Numbered from the stretch's first letter, positions 17,510 to 25,951 are shown. The stretch is 45,656 nt of DNA from Clostridia bacterium (GCA_026417615.1 JAOACY010000031.1:1-45656); one strand, 5' to 3'. Numbers and translations: made by a program. The notes: generated by a model from the letters alone, not told the origin.

Positions 17510-17550
17510 ATCAGCGGAATAAATTTTGAGTTTTATGGGGAGGCGCAGCA

Positions 17551-18825
17551 GTGAAAAATATTCTGATAATATCTTCAAATCTGACCGGTCACGGTCATAA
17601 GAGTATTACAGAAGCCTTGAACGATTATTTTGTCAATTATCCCGATGTAAACGTACATGTCATTGACGGTTTTACCCTTGGCGGAAAACTGGGTCTTCGT
17701 ATAGGAAAAATGTACGGGTCTGTAACAAGGAACGCCAAGGAAATCTGGAAGCTTATGTGGGAAATCTCCTGCAGCAAGCCCGCTCTTGTAAATGAATTTA
17801 CGGAAATAGTAATCAAAGACGCATTTTTAAAAATATTAAAAAGCGTAAAGCCTGATTTGATCCTCTCGGTTCACCCTAACTTTAATGGCTCCGTTTTGAA
17901 TATACTTGAGGAATATAACCTCAACATACCATTCGTTACGCTGATTGCGGACTTGGTGAGCATAACACCACAATGGGCTGATGAAAGAGCCGACTACATT
18001 ATTTGTCCCACTGCTGAATCAAAATATAAGTGCATGGAGTTCGGAATTCCCGAATCTAAGCTTGTTGTCCTTGGTTTCCCAATAAGAAAGAGGTTTACCG
18101 GGCACATAGGCTTGTGTGAAGATACAAGCGACTATACAAAGGACAGACCCCTGGAATGCTTGATAATGAGCGGCGGCGAGGGTGTGGGGAATATGAGCCG
18201 CATAGCTAAGATACTTCTTAAAAACTTCAACTGCAGGGTAAAGATCGTTGCGGGACGCAATGCAGTGCTTAAGAGAAGGCTTGAGCTCACCTTGAATGAA
18301 AAATACAACGGGAGAGTAGAGATTTATGGATTTGTAGAAAATGTTCAGGATCTGATGCAATCTTCAGACATTGCATTCATGAGGGGAAGTCCAAATACAG
18401 CCCTCGAAGCAGTCTGCAGCAATGTTCCCATAGTCATTACAGGCGCGCTTCCCGGACAGGAGGAAGGTAATCCCGCGTATTTTGTCAAGTACAATCTTGG
18501 CGTAATCTGCAAGGACTTAAGGAAGCTTAGAGGCCTTGTAAATGAGCTTTTAGCCGACAATGCCCAAAAGCTGAACAATATTAAAAAAGCCCAGAGAGAG
18601 TTCAGAAATCCCAACGCAGCCAGGGATGTTGCAGAATTCATAATTGGCATTGAGAAAAGAGAAGAAATCGACTTCGACTCCATAAAGCCGGAGCCGAAAT
18701 TCAAAGGACTTGCAGAACTGGGAAACGCCAGACAGTCTATTGAAAAAGCAAGAAAGAACCTCCATGAAGTAATTAATACAAAATATCTTGAAAAGTACAT
18801 GGAAAAGATAAGAAACAAGAAATAA
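17551..18825 (+). CDS. Glycosyltransferase, MGDG synthase/diacylglycerol glucosyltransferase family
   Basis: The 424-residue product has the N-terminal MGDG-synthase domain (IISSNLTGHGHKSITEALNDYF; the glycine/histidine-rich first loop binds lipid acceptor) and a C-terminal GT-B domain with the UDP-sugar site (MSGGEGVGNMSRIAKIL, SSDIAFMRGSPNTALEAVCSNVPIVI). This family, which also includes MurG-like enzymes, transfers a hexose to diacylglycerol at the cytoplasmic membrane face; YpfP/UgtP is the Bacillus relative. Exact donor and acceptor cannot be read from sequence. The GTG start is preceded by GGGGAGG. The hairpin array lies in its likely 5' leader and a strong terminator follows its stop. 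Confidence 0.87.
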   Translation: MKNILIISSNLTGHGHKSITEALNDYFVNYPDVNVHVIDGFTLGGKLGLRIGKMYGSVTRNAKEIWKLMWEISCSKPALVNEFTEIVIKDAFLKILKSVKPDLILSVHPNFNGSVLNILEEYNLNIPFVTLIADLVSITPQWADERADYIICPTAESKYKCMEFGIPESKLVVLGFPIRKRFTGHIGLCEDTSDYTKDRPLECLIMSGGEGVGNMSRIAKILLKNFNCRVKIVAGRNAVLKRRLELTLNEKYNGRVEIYGFVENVQDLMQSSDIAFMRGSPNTALEAVCSNVPIVITGALPGQEEGNPAYFVKYNLGVICKDLRKLRGLVNELLADNAQKLNNIKKAQREFRNPNAARDVAEFIIGIEKREEIDFDSIKPEPKFKGLAELGNARQSIEKARKNLHEVINTKYLEKYMEKIRNKK

Positions 18826-18852
18826 AAAAAGCCTGGATTCCAGGCTTTTTTT
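18824..18852. terminator. Bidirectional intrinsic terminator
   Basis: A 13-bp perfect stem (A7-GCCTGG / CCAGGC-T7, loop ATT) lies between the convergent glycosyltransferase and uracil permease genes and serves both strands. Confidence 0.93.
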
Positions 18853-18864
18853 ATTTCTTATGAA

Positions 18865-20142
18865 TTATGCCGCAGAGCTGTCGTTTGTAAGCTTAAGCTT
18901 TTCAAGCACATAGAACACAAGACTCAATACCATTCCGGTAACCGTGGCCAGAGCCATTCCTTTTAGCTGTACCTGTCCTATGTTTATAGCAACTCCGCTT
19001 ATACCTATAACGAAAATTACAGCTGTAAGGATAAGGTTTGCGGATTTTCCGAAATCAACCTTGGATTCTACAAGTATTCTTATACCCGATGCTGCAATAA
19101 CACCGAAGAGAAGTATGGAAACACCGCCCATGACCGCCGTGGGGATACTGCTTACAAGAGCCGAAAGAGTTCCCACAAATGACAGTATGATGGATAAAAC
19201 CGCAGCCCCTCCTATCACCCATACGCTGTAAACCCTTGTAATAGCCATTACGCCTATGTTTTCACCATAAGTGGTAGTGGGAACGGAGCCCAATAACCCG
19301 GAAATCATTGTTGAAAGTCCATCTCCGAGCATTGATCTGTTCAGCCCCGGATCCTTAGTAAGATCCCTTCCTATAATATTACCGGTAACTATCTGGTGTC
19401 CTATATGCTCAGAAATAACCACCAGTGTAGCGGGGAGTATTATAAGAATTGCATTGATGTTAAATACCGGCAGCTGGAAGTTTGGCAATGCGAAAACCGA
19501 AGCCTTCGCAACGTTTTCAAAGCTGACAAGGCCCAGAGGTATTGCAACTACATATCCAACTATTATTGCAACAAGAATAGGTATAACAGCAAAAAATTTT
19601 CTGAAAAGAAGTGAACCGAATACCGCAACAGCCAAAGTCACCATAGATACTATAATCCAATCGGGCGTAAGTTCCTTGTGGTAGTCGGAAGGAATAAGTC
19701 CCGCCATCTGTGCAGCTGTCCCCGAAAGCTCAAGACCGATAAGAGCCACAACAGGTCCCATAGCAGCAGGAGGAAGAACAACCTTTATCCAGTCTGTTCC
19801 GAATTTTCCAATCAAGAGCGCAACTATTGAGAATACAAGCCCTGACACTGCAAAGCCTCCCAACGCAGCTTGAAAACCAAGCTCCTTGTTTGCCAGGATA
19901 ATAAATGTCGGCCCAAGATAAGCGAAGCTTGAGCCTAGAAATGCCGGTGCTTTTCCTTTTGTAAGGAAAATAAACAGCAAAGTTCCGATCCCGTTCATGA
20001 ACAAAACAACCGCCGGATTAATTCCAAACAATGCGGGTACAAGCACTGATGCCCCAAACATTGCAAAAAGATGCTGGAAGCTCAATGGTAGTCCTTGCAG
20101 CAAAGGAACCTTTTCTTCAACTTGAATTACTTTTCTTTCCAT
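18865..20142 (-). CDS. pyrP: Uracil permease (NCS2/UraA family)
   Basis: The 425-residue protein is hydrophobic throughout, with about 14 membrane segments in the NCS2 pattern. The N-terminus VEEKVPLLQGLPLSFQHLFAMFGASVLVP is characteristic of UraA/PyrP transporters, and VISEHIGHQIVTGNIIGRDL holds the conserved substrate-site glutamate and histidine region. It imports uracil with protons across the cytoplasmic membrane. The leader contains a PyrR-binding consensus and a terminator hairpin, which directly ties the gene to pyrimidine-responsive attenuation and favours uracil over xanthine as substrate. The ATG follows AGGAGGAAGG. It appears monocistronic, ending at a terminator. Confidence 0.94.
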   Translation of the reverse strand: MERKVIQVEEKVPLLQGLPLSFQHLFAMFGASVLVPALFGINPAVVLFMNGIGTLLFIFLTKGKAPAFLGSSFAYLGPTFIILANKELGFQAALGGFAVSGLVFSIVALLIGKFGTDWIKVVLPPAAMGPVVALIGLELSGTAAQMAGLIPSDYHKELTPDWIIVSMVTLAVAVFGSLLFRKFFAVIPILVAIIVGYVVAIPLGLVSFENVAKASVFALPNFQLPVFNINAILIILPATLVVISEHIGHQIVTGNIIGRDLTKDPGLNRSMLGDGLSTMISGLLGSVPTTTYGENIGVMAITRVYSVWVIGGAAVLSIILSFVGTLSALVSSIPTAVMGGVSILLFGVIAASGIRILVESKVDFGKSANLILTAVIFVIGISGVAINIGQVQLKGMALATVTGMVLSLVFYVLEKLKLTNDSSAA

Positions 20143-20230
20143 AAATTACCTTCCTCCTGTGATAATTTTTTATGTTAAAAAGCAAACAAATAATAGTGTG
20201 CTTTAAAACCAAAGCAAATATAGTCATTAA

Positions 20231-20260
20231 AACGGGCTTTTGCCTGTGCAAAAGCCCGTT
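20231..20260 (-). terminator. Attenuator terminator in the uracil permease leader
   Basis: A perfect 13-bp stem (AACGGGCTTTTGC with its complement, loop of four) is followed on the minus strand by TTTTAAT, 88 bp before the pyrP start. It lies downstream of the PyrR-binding site, as the regulated terminator should. Confidence 0.88.
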
Positions 20261-20295
20261 ATGCGCGAAAAAACAAACACCATTCTATCGCTTTA

Positions 20296-20311
20296 CCAGC
20301 CTCACAGGACT
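20296..20311 (-). promoter_or_regulatory. PyrR-binding loop (pyrimidine attenuator)
   Basis: The minus strand reads AGTCCTGTGAGGCTGG, matching the PyrR-binding consensus ARUCCNGNGAGGYU seen in Bacillus pyr leaders. Bound PyrR-UMP would stabilise this anti-antiterminator and allow the terminator at 20231-20260 to form, lowering permease expression when pyrimidines are plentiful. Confidence 0.88.
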
Positions 20312-20339
20312 AATTTAAAAGCCATAATTTTTTAAAAAG

Positions 20340-20368
20340 AGTATATCACATAGTGGTAAAATCGTCCA
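20340..20368 (-). promoter_or_regulatory. Probable promoter of pyrP
   Basis: Minus-strand TGGACG (20368-20363), a 17-bp spacer and TATACT (20345-20340) would start transcription near 20333, just upstream of the PyrR-binding loop. Confidence 0.55.
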
Positions 20369-20535
20369 CATGTGTTTTCGACAATAATACAAAAAACAAT
20401 CCAAAACTTACTACTCATAATAGCTCACCTTTTTGAAACAATAAGAATATAAAAGAATCTCCGGAACACCCGGGGCTCTCTTTTTGGCACATGCGGAATT
20501 TATCCGCAAATGCTCTGATAAAGGAGGTGAAAATA

Positions 20536-20745
20536 ATGGCTAACAACAACAAAAGCAAAACTCAGTTCAACCAGATGAAGTATGAAATAGCTCGTGAAGT
20601 AGGCGTTAATTTAAAACAGGGATATAATGGTGACTTGACATCAAGGGAAGCTGGCAAGGTAGGCGGCAATATCGTTAAGAAGGTATTCCAGTCATATACC
20701 GGCAACAGCTATCCTACTGAAAAGCTCGGTGACACATCAAGATAA
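20536..20745 (+). CDS. Alpha/beta-type small acid-soluble spore protein
   Basis: The 69-residue product is a typical SASP: KYEIAREVGV contains the germination protease (GPR) cleavage region, and TSREAGKVGGNIVKKV is the conserved DNA-binding helix region. These proteins coat forespore DNA and give UV and heat resistance. The ATG at 20536 follows a perfect AAGGAGGTGA; the longer frame from 20491 has no ribosome site. CATAATA at 20416-20422 resembles a sigma-G -10 box, but I find no matching -35, so forespore-specific control is expected from the family and not shown. A strong terminator follows. It is the clearest evidence that the organism makes endospores. Confidence 0.96.
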   Translation: MANNNKSKTQFNQMKYEIAREVGVNLKQGYNGDLTSREAGKVGGNIVKKVFQSYTGNSYPTEKLGDTSR

Positions 20746-20762
20746 TTAATTAAGCAATAAAT

Positions 20763-20797
20763 AAAAATAGCAGGGGAGTAATTCTCCTGCTATTTTT
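20763..20797 (+). terminator. Intrinsic terminator of the SASP gene
   Basis: AAAAATAGCAGG pairs with CCTGCTATTTTT, extended inward by wobble pairs, with a T-rich 3' arm. The A-rich 5' arm lets it also serve the convergent ktrB gene. Confidence 0.9.
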
Positions 20798-20813
20798 TAT
20801 TATTCCACATTAA

Positions 20814-22175
20814 TTATCCAACAACAATCTTACCTTCCGGATAAACAAGCTCGGAATTATTCTTTCTCGATCTTAGTGTCAGAGCAATAGCAAAGGAAAG
20901 GGGACCAACTCTTCCCAAAAACATGGTGATTATCAAAAAGTACCTGCTCATTTGGGTAAGGGTAGGTGTGGAAGCCGCAGACAGCCCTACGGTGCCAAAT
21001 GCAGAAGTCGCCTCATAGAGAAGGTCTATAAAGTACTTTGTCTCACCAACCCCAAGCATAAGGATTGTAACCACTATTACTAAAAGAAGTCCTAGAACAA
21101 TGATAGAAAGAGACTTGGTCACAATATAGTGCGGAACCCTCCTGCTGAAAATTATCGTTTCGTCAGAACCCTTAATCTGCGAAATAACAGCAATTATTAT
21201 TACACTGAAGGTCGTGACCTTTATGCCGCCTGCTGTTGAGCCGGGTGCACCGCCTATGAACATAAGAATTATTGTCCCGACCTTTGAAATTTCATGCATT
21301 ACATCAAGGGGCAGAGAATTGAACCCTGCAGTTCTGGTCATCACCGAATGGAAAACAGCAGAATTTACTTTTTCAAAAAAGCTTAAACTTCCCATTGTAG
21401 CAGGATTATTCCTCTCTGCTATATAAAAGAATATGGCCCCCGCCACTATCAATACCGCTGTAACAGTAAGCACAACCTTGGTATGGAGGTACAAGCCGTT
21501 ATTCCTTCTGATCTCATATAAATCACGCCACACAATAAAGCCAAGACCTCCTGTAATTACCAGAGCGCAAAGCGTAAAAAGCACAACGGGATCATTATTA
21601 TACTCCGTAAAGCTTTTATACCCTCCCATTATATCAAATCCGGCATTGCAGAAGGCTGACACTGCATGGAACACACCCATGTATATACCGCGAAGCCCAA
21701 ATCTTGGCAAAAATCTGCTTGATAGCAATGCAGCCCCCAATGCTTCCATTGTAAAAGTCACCAGCACAACTCTTTTTAAAAGCCTTATAACACCTTCCAC
21801 TGTAAAATGGTTCAAGGATTCCTGAACCAGCATCATACCCTTAAGACCGACTTTCCTTCCCAAAAGTACGGAGAAGAAGGTTGCAAAGGTTACCAGTCCA
21901 AGACCTCCCACCTGAATCATTGCCAGTATTACAAGCTGCCCCCATATAGACCAGTGGTCAAAAGTATCAAATACAACCAGCCCCGTAACACATGTAGCCG
22001 ATGTGGCCGTGAACAAGGCATCGGCAAATGCAGTAGACTTTCCTGAATTGGACATTATTGGAAGGGTTAAAAGTATCGCCCCTATAAATATTAGCGATGC
22101 AAAGCTCAGCACTATAATTTTCGCAGGAGCCAGATTCAGTATTTTATTATTTTTTATTTGGAAAGCTATCCTCAT
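20814..22175 (-). CDS. ktrB: TrkH/KtrB family potassium channel subunit
   Basis: The 453-residue membrane protein has the four pore-loop signatures of TrkH/KtrB proteins: TATSATCVTGLVVFD, SAFCNAGFDIMGG, MTRTAGFNSLPL and EATSAFGTVGLS, each with the filter glycine. It moves K+ across the cytoplasmic membrane under control of a cytosolic RCK ring. ATG at 22175 is chosen over the longer frame because GGGTGA lies five bases upstream and the extra 25 residues would overlap the trkA stop. Two TrkA-type genes lie directly upstream on the same strand (13-bp and 11-bp gaps), so channel and regulators form one operon. Confidence 0.93.
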   Translation of the reverse strand: MRIAFQIKNNKILNLAPAKIIVLSFASLIFIGAILLTLPIMSNSGKSTAFADALFTATSATCVTGLVVFDTFDHWSIWGQLVILAMIQVGGLGLVTFATFFSVLLGRKVGLKGMMLVQESLNHFTVEGVIRLLKRVVLVTFTMEALGAALLSSRFLPRFGLRGIYMGVFHAVSAFCNAGFDIMGGYKSFTEYNNDPVVLFTLCALVITGGLGFIVWRDLYEIRRNNGLYLHTKVVLTVTAVLIVAGAIFFYIAERNNPATMGSLSFFEKVNSAVFHSVMTRTAGFNSLPLDVMHEISKVGTIILMFIGGAPGSTAGGIKVTTFSVIIIAVISQIKGSDETIIFSRRVPHYIVTKSLSIIVLGLLLVIVVTILMLGVGETKYFIDLLYEATSAFGTVGLSAASTPTLTQMSRYFLIITMFLGRVGPLSFAIALTLRSRKNNSELVYPEGKIVVG

Positions 22176-22188
22176 ATTTTTCACCCGA

Positions 22189-22845
22189 CTAGCCGATAAA
22201 GTAATTTCTGAGTTCCTGCTGGTCGTCCTGGGAAGAAACAGCAATAACATAATCGCCGCCGTTAATTACAGTAAACCCGTTTGGTATGATTACTTTCTCT
22301 CCCCTTATCACGGAAACCAGTATACATTCCCTCGGAATGTTTATGTCCTTCAAGGTCTTGCCGCAAACCGGCGAACTGTCAGAAACATATATTTCCGTCA
22401 ACGCAAGCTTTCCGCCCTTCATTTTCATAAGGGTTTTCATACCCGAGTAATCCACTTCCTGTTCAATCAAATCGGCAATAATGGAAGTACTGCTGACAGC
22501 CATGTCAACACCCAGGGTTTCAAAGACCTTGATGTTCTTGGGGTTGTTCACCCTGGCTATAGTCCTTTTCACCCCAAAGTTTTTCTTGGCCAGCTGGCTG
22601 GCTATAAGATTGTCCTCATCCCTTCCGGTTACAGCAATAAAGATGTGTGCATGCTCAATTCCAATTTCCGCCAGATCGTCAATTTTTGTTCCGTCACCGT
22701 TAAAAACAGGTATGTTCAACTCATTCGCGATCTTTTCACAAATTTCCTTTTTTCTTTCGATAAGGCTGACATTGTGTTTATAAGACAGGAGGGTCTTTGT
22801 AAGATAATAGCCAATCTTACCTCCGCCGGCAATTACAATATTCAA
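22189..22845 (-). CDS. trkA: TrkA/KtrA family RCK potassium-uptake regulator (second copy)
   Basis: The product is about 218 residues: a Rossmann NAD-binding domain with GGGKIGYYL and the VSLIERKKEICE strand, then a TrkA-C domain (about 140-218). Such peripheral proteins form a ring under the TrkH/KtrB channel and gate it by nucleotide binding. TTG at 22845 (MNIVIAGGG) is preferred, with GAGGTGA five bases upstream; GTG at 22854 overlaps that site. It shares limited identity with the neighbouring TrkA-like protein, so the operon appears to encode two distinct regulators rather than a fresh duplication. Confidence 0.92.
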   Translation of the reverse strand: MNIVIAGGGKIGYYLTKTLLSYKHNVSLIERKKEICEKIANELNIPVFNGDGTKIDDLAEIGIEHAHIFIAVTGRDEDNLIASQLAKKNFGVKRTIARVNNPKNIKVFETLGVDMAVSSTSIIADLIEQEVDYSGMKTLMKMKGGKLALTEIYVSDSSPVCGKTLKDINIPRECILVSVIRGEKVIIPNGFTVINGGDYVIAVSSQDDQQELRNYFIG

Positions 22846-22856
22846 TCCAATCACCT

Positions 22857-23471
22857 CTAATCCATCATCTCTGAAATCACTATAGTATCACCTGCAGCCA
22901 AAGTAGTATCAGGATGTGCAAATTCAAACATCCTGTTTCTTATTAAGCCGAATACAGCTGCATTTCTTCTAACTTTAAATGAAGAAAGCTTTTTCCCGTC
23001 GAGCTCCTTTGGAACCACTTCATGCTTGAAGGAGAAGGTGTTGCTTCCAATGGTATGGTTTGAAACTCCGGTTTCGTCAAGAATAATTGACCTTATAACA
23101 TCAACGGTTATGTTTGTGGGGCATATGGTTTCAAGCCCGAACTGATGAAACACCTGCTCTCTGGCAGGGTTGTAAATTCTTGCAAGCACCCGGGGCACTT
23201 TAAATATTTCTCTTGCCACCTGGCAAGCCATTATGTTTACATTATCGTCAGGAGTCACGGCCGCCAGGGCGTCACAGGTCTCAATACCTGCATGCTTTAA
23301 TACATCCTGGTCTATGGGCACTCCCGTAACAGTAATTCCGTTGAAATCGGGCCCTATAATCTTAAATGCATTCCTGTCATTATCAACAATGACAACATCA
23401 TGCCCCTCCTCGGACATGATCTGTGCCAGCCTGGACCCCACCTTGCCGCAGCCTATAACAATAATATGCAT
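22857..23471 (-). CDS. trkA: TrkA/KtrA family RCK potassium-uptake regulator (first copy)
   Basis: The 204-residue product has the nucleotide-binding motif IGCGKVGSRLA, the acidic VVIVDND strand end and a C-terminal TrkA-C domain (FKHEVVPKELDGKKLSSFKVRRN...). ATG at 23471 follows GGAGG by seven bases; the 11 extra residues of the longer frame include the ribosome site. It is the first gene of the trkA-trkA-ktrB operon. A terminator-like hairpin (23491-23520) lies just before its ribosome site, so read-through may be regulated. Two separate RCK subunits could form a heteromeric ring, similar to the double-RCK TrkA of enterobacteria; this is inference. Confidence 0.92.
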   Translation of the reverse strand: MHIIVIGCGKVGSRLAQIMSEEGHDVVIVDNDRNAFKIIGPDFNGITVTGVPIDQDVLKHAGIETCDALAAVTPDDNVNIMACQVAREIFKVPRVLARIYNPAREQVFHQFGLETICPTNITVDVIRSIILDETGVSNHTIGSNTFSFKHEVVPKELDGKKLSSFKVRRNAAVFGLIRNRMFEFAHPDTTLAAGDTIVISEMMD

Positions 23472-23490
23472 TTGCCTGCCTCCAATCAAA

Positions 23491-23520
23491 AAAACAACGA
23501 GCATTTTTCAATGCCCGCAG
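23491..23520 (-). terminator. Terminator-like hairpin in the trkA-ktrB leader
   Basis: On the minus strand CGGGCATT pairs with AATGCTCG (one G-U, loop GAAA), followed by TTGTTTTTTT. It ends about 20 bases before the trkA ATG. The G-U pair makes it stronger as minus-strand RNA, so it fits an attenuator in this leader. Confidence 0.7.
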
Positions 23521-23772
23521 CAATTTCAGAAAACGTAATACATTTGATTATATCACGTATATATGTATTGTATAGTGTTATTTTTTTTACTATTTTATTA
23601 TATATCTTTGTAAAACATCAGTTATCAATATTATTCCTCTTTTGCCTAGCAAATCTTCTTCTACCTTTAAAATTCTTGACATATTGCATATGTTCAACAA
23701 TGCATAAGATAAAACCGATATGAAACAATATATAAGTGAAAGTATATATTGAATAGATGAAAGGCTGATATT

Positions 23773-24444
23773 GTGCTTGTCGCTTTTGTAAGAACATTAA
23801 TATTATATACAATAGTTGTCATTGTCATGAGGATAATGGGTAAAAGGCAGATTGGTCAGCTCCAGCCCTTTGAGCTTGCTGTGGCCATAATGATTTCCGA
23901 GCTTGCAGCCGTTCCCATGCAGGACACAAGAATACCTCTTATTAATGGTATAATCCCGATACTTACGCTGCTGATTGCCCAGATAATATTATCCTTTGTT
24001 TCATTAAAAAGTATAAAGGCAAGGGGTGTTATTTGCGGGAAGCCCACAGTGATGATTGAAAACGGAACAATTATCGAAGAGAATCTCCGGAAAGAAATGT
24101 ACACTTTGAATGATCTTCTCGAACAGCTTCGGATAAAGGACACCCCAAACATCAATGATGTGGAGTTTGCAATACTTGAGACCAACGGACAGTTAAGCAT
24201 TATTCCCAAGTCAGGCAAAAAAGCAGTTTCTCCTGAAGATATGGGTATTAATACAGACTATGAAGAGCTTCCGATTGATCTCATTATAGATGGAAAGGTG
24301 TTATCAAAAAATATAGAAAAAGCTGGACACACAAAGGAATGGCTTATGGAGGAGCTGAAAAAAAGAGGCATAAGCAGTACCAAACAGGTATTATTTGCAA
24401 GCCTTGACTCGAGAAGAAAATTCTATTGCCAGAAAAAATTCTGA
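23773..24444 (+). CDS. DUF421 (YetF/YcaP family) membrane protein
   Basis: The 223-residue product has two or three N-terminal membrane helices (about 1-80), including the conserved VMRIMGKRQIGQLQPFELAVAIMISELAAVPMQD, followed by a cytoplasmic domain with GKPTVMIENGTIIEENLRK and LNDLLEQLRIKDTPNINDVEFAILETNGQLS. Both are standard DUF421 landmarks. In Bacillus these proteins (YetF, YdfS, YrbG and others) are spore-associated or of unknown role. GTG start with a weak site upstream. It is followed 19 bp later by a DUF4363 gene, a pairing often seen in Firmicutes, suggesting a joint function. Confidence 0.92.
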   Translation: MLVAFVRTLILYTIVVIVMRIMGKRQIGQLQPFELAVAIMISELAAVPMQDTRIPLINGIIPILTLLIAQIILSFVSLKSIKARGVICGKPTVMIENGTIIEENLRKEMYTLNDLLEQLRIKDTPNINDVEFAILETNGQLSIIPKSGKKAVSPEDMGINTDYEELPIDLIIDGKVLSKNIEKAGHTKEWLMEELKKRGISSTKQVLFASLDSRRKFYCQKKF

Positions 24445-24463
24445 CAGGAGGTATATTGAAATT

Positions 24464-24853
24464 ATGCACACTCTAAAGATAGCCGCATCTATTATAATAT
24501 TGTTTGCAATTATTATTGGTTTCAGCACATTTACTTTCAATACTCTTGACAAAACCTCAAAGGATCTTGACAACAATATTGCAAAAATCGAAAGCAGCAT
24601 CAAAGGGCAGCTCTGGAATAATGCAGAAGAAGAGCTTAGAGAAATCAAGGGTAACTGGATGTATTCGGAAAAAATCTGGTCTATGCTTCTGGATCATCTG
24701 GAAATTGATAATATCAGCAATACTCTGTCAAAGCTGTCAACATACATTGAAGCAAGGGACTCCACTCTGTCTCTCGGAGAGCTGGCGGCATTAAAGCAAT
24801 ATGTTAAGCATATTCCTGATAAGGAGGCAATAAAGCTTAAGAATATTTTCTAA
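24464..24853 (+). CDS. DUF4363 family membrane-anchored protein
   Basis: The 129-residue product has an N-terminal membrane helix (IAASIIILFAIIIGFSTFTF) followed by a helical outer domain (LDNNIAKIESSIKGQLWNNAEEELREIKGNWMYSEKIWSMLLDHLEIDNI), the DUF4363 pattern. The function is unknown. ATG at 24464 lies 12 bases after AGGAGG; the longer upstream frame overlaps the DUF421 gene and lacks a site. Its partner is the DUF421 gene just upstream. The last four bases overlap the end of the convergent exchanger gene. Confidence 0.82.
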   Translation: MHTLKIAASIIILFAIIIGFSTFTFNTLDKTSKDLDNNIAKIESSIKGQLWNNAEEELREIKGNWMYSEKIWSMLLDHLEIDNISNTLSKLSTYIEARDSTLSLGELAALKQYVKHIPDKEAIKLKNIF

Positions 24854-25854
24854 AAAACAAAAGCTATGAATACCATGTAGAAAATCCCACCGGCCAATAG
24901 CGGCAAAGCACTCAGCCCCCCTCTTGCCTTTATCCATAGGTAAACAAAAAGTGCCGACAGCAGCGACAACAGCGCACTGAAAACCACTTTTGCATCAAGC
25001 TGCCAGCTGGTGGCAAGAATACCTATGGAGACAGGAATGCAGCTTTGGAATACCATTGCGCCTGTTATGTTGCCAAGAGCCAAAGTGTCCTTTTTTTTGC
25101 TTATCCAGATTATACTGTTGAATTTTTCGGGCAATTCTGTAGCTATAGGCGTAATGACCAGAGATAGCACCAGTGTGGAAATACCGATGCAGTTTGATAC
25201 ATCCTTGAGATTTTCCACAAATATGTGAGCTCCTGCAATGATTCCCGATATGGCTAATGCAATCTGAAACAGGATTGAAAGTATATTGGGGCTTATTTTT
25301 ATATATTTTGAAACATAGAGCATTTCAAGGCTGCCAACGCTTTTCTGGTCATGCCTTACCGTAAGGAAAACATAATATATATAATAAAGTATGAGTGTAA
25401 AAGCTGTCAGCTGCCTGACTGATTCAACACCTACAAAAGATGACATTATACCTATTGAATATACAGCCGCAAAGAAAATAAGATCCCTGCCCAGTATATT
25501 GTTGTTAACTTTCATACGCAGGCCGGTTTTACGCTTTTTTGAAAAAACAAGCACACTTGCGCCTGTAACAAAAAATGCCAGGGTGCTTAACATGAAAGGA
25601 GCTCCGACTATTGCTCCTATACCTATATCAACACCCTCAGCTCCTCCGGACGAAAATAAAATTGCAATTACAGGCACCATCGTTTCGGGAAGACAGGTTC
25701 CTACCGCAGAAAAAATACTGCCTATTACCCCGTCGCCTGCATTCAGCTTCTTTCCAAGCCATTCAATGCCGTTTGTAAAGAGCTCGCAGCAAAGCAGAAT
25801 TATGATGAGGCTGAGAACAAGCAACGCTATATATACAAACATGTCTGCTACCAC
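24850..25854 (-). CDS. Ca2+/Na+ exchanger-family (CaCA) membrane protein
   Basis: The 334-residue protein has about 10 membrane helices in two halves, each with a CaCA alpha-repeat: GSIFSAVGTCLPETMVPV (about 45-62) and VLSLVITPIATELPEKFNSI (about 230-250). The paired glutamate-proline motifs bind the transported cation in this superfamily. It probably exports Ca2+ in exchange for Na+ or H+; the ion cannot be fixed from sequence. GTG at 25854 and ATG at 25842 are both possible starts and neither has a strong ribosome site. It appears monocistronic and convergent with the DUF4363 gene. Confidence 0.88.
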   Translation of the reverse strand: MVADMFVYIALLVLSLIIILLCCELFTNGIEWLGKKLNAGDGVIGSIFSAVGTCLPETMVPVIAILFSSGGAEGVDIGIGAIVGAPFMLSTLAFFVTGASVLVFSKKRKTGLRMKVNNNILGRDLIFFAAVYSIGIMSSFVGVESVRQLTAFTLILYYIYYVFLTVRHDQKSVGSLEMLYVSKYIKISPNILSILFQIALAISGIIAGAHIFVENLKDVSNCIGISTLVLSLVITPIATELPEKFNSIIWISKKKDTLALGNITGAMVFQSCIPVSIGILATSWQLDAKVVFSALLSLLSALFVYLWIKARGGLSALPLLAGGIFYMVFIAFVF

Positions 25855-25951
25855 ACTTTCAATGCTTCATTTATTGCCTTTACTATTATAGTAAGCAGAC
25901 ACTCAAATATGATAAATTCTTCATCCTGCTGTAAAAACCCATTTTTTCCCC

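Noticed and set aside
17491-17512. Fur-box-like palindrome at the end of the hairpin array
   Set aside because: Matches to the Fur consensus are partial and the two halves are out of register by bulged bases; no iron-related gene is near.
20393-20422. Sigma-G promoter for the SASP gene
   Set aside because: CATAATA at 20416 fits a -10 box, but no GNATR-type -35 lies 17-18 bp upstream, so it was not called as a feature.
22173-22250. N-terminal extension of ktrB to 22250
   Set aside because: The extra 25 residues overlap the upstream trkA stop and lack a ribosome site, whereas ATG at 22175 has one.
22003-22860. 285-aa open frame opposite the trkA/ktrB genes
   Set aside because: It spans two well-supported genes on the opposite strand and has an unnatural composition, so it is a shadow frame.
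23472-23600. c-di-AMP (ydaO-type) riboswitch before trkA-ktrB
   Set aside because: The apparent leader is far shorter than the family requires and the conserved blocks are absent; only a terminator-like stem remains.
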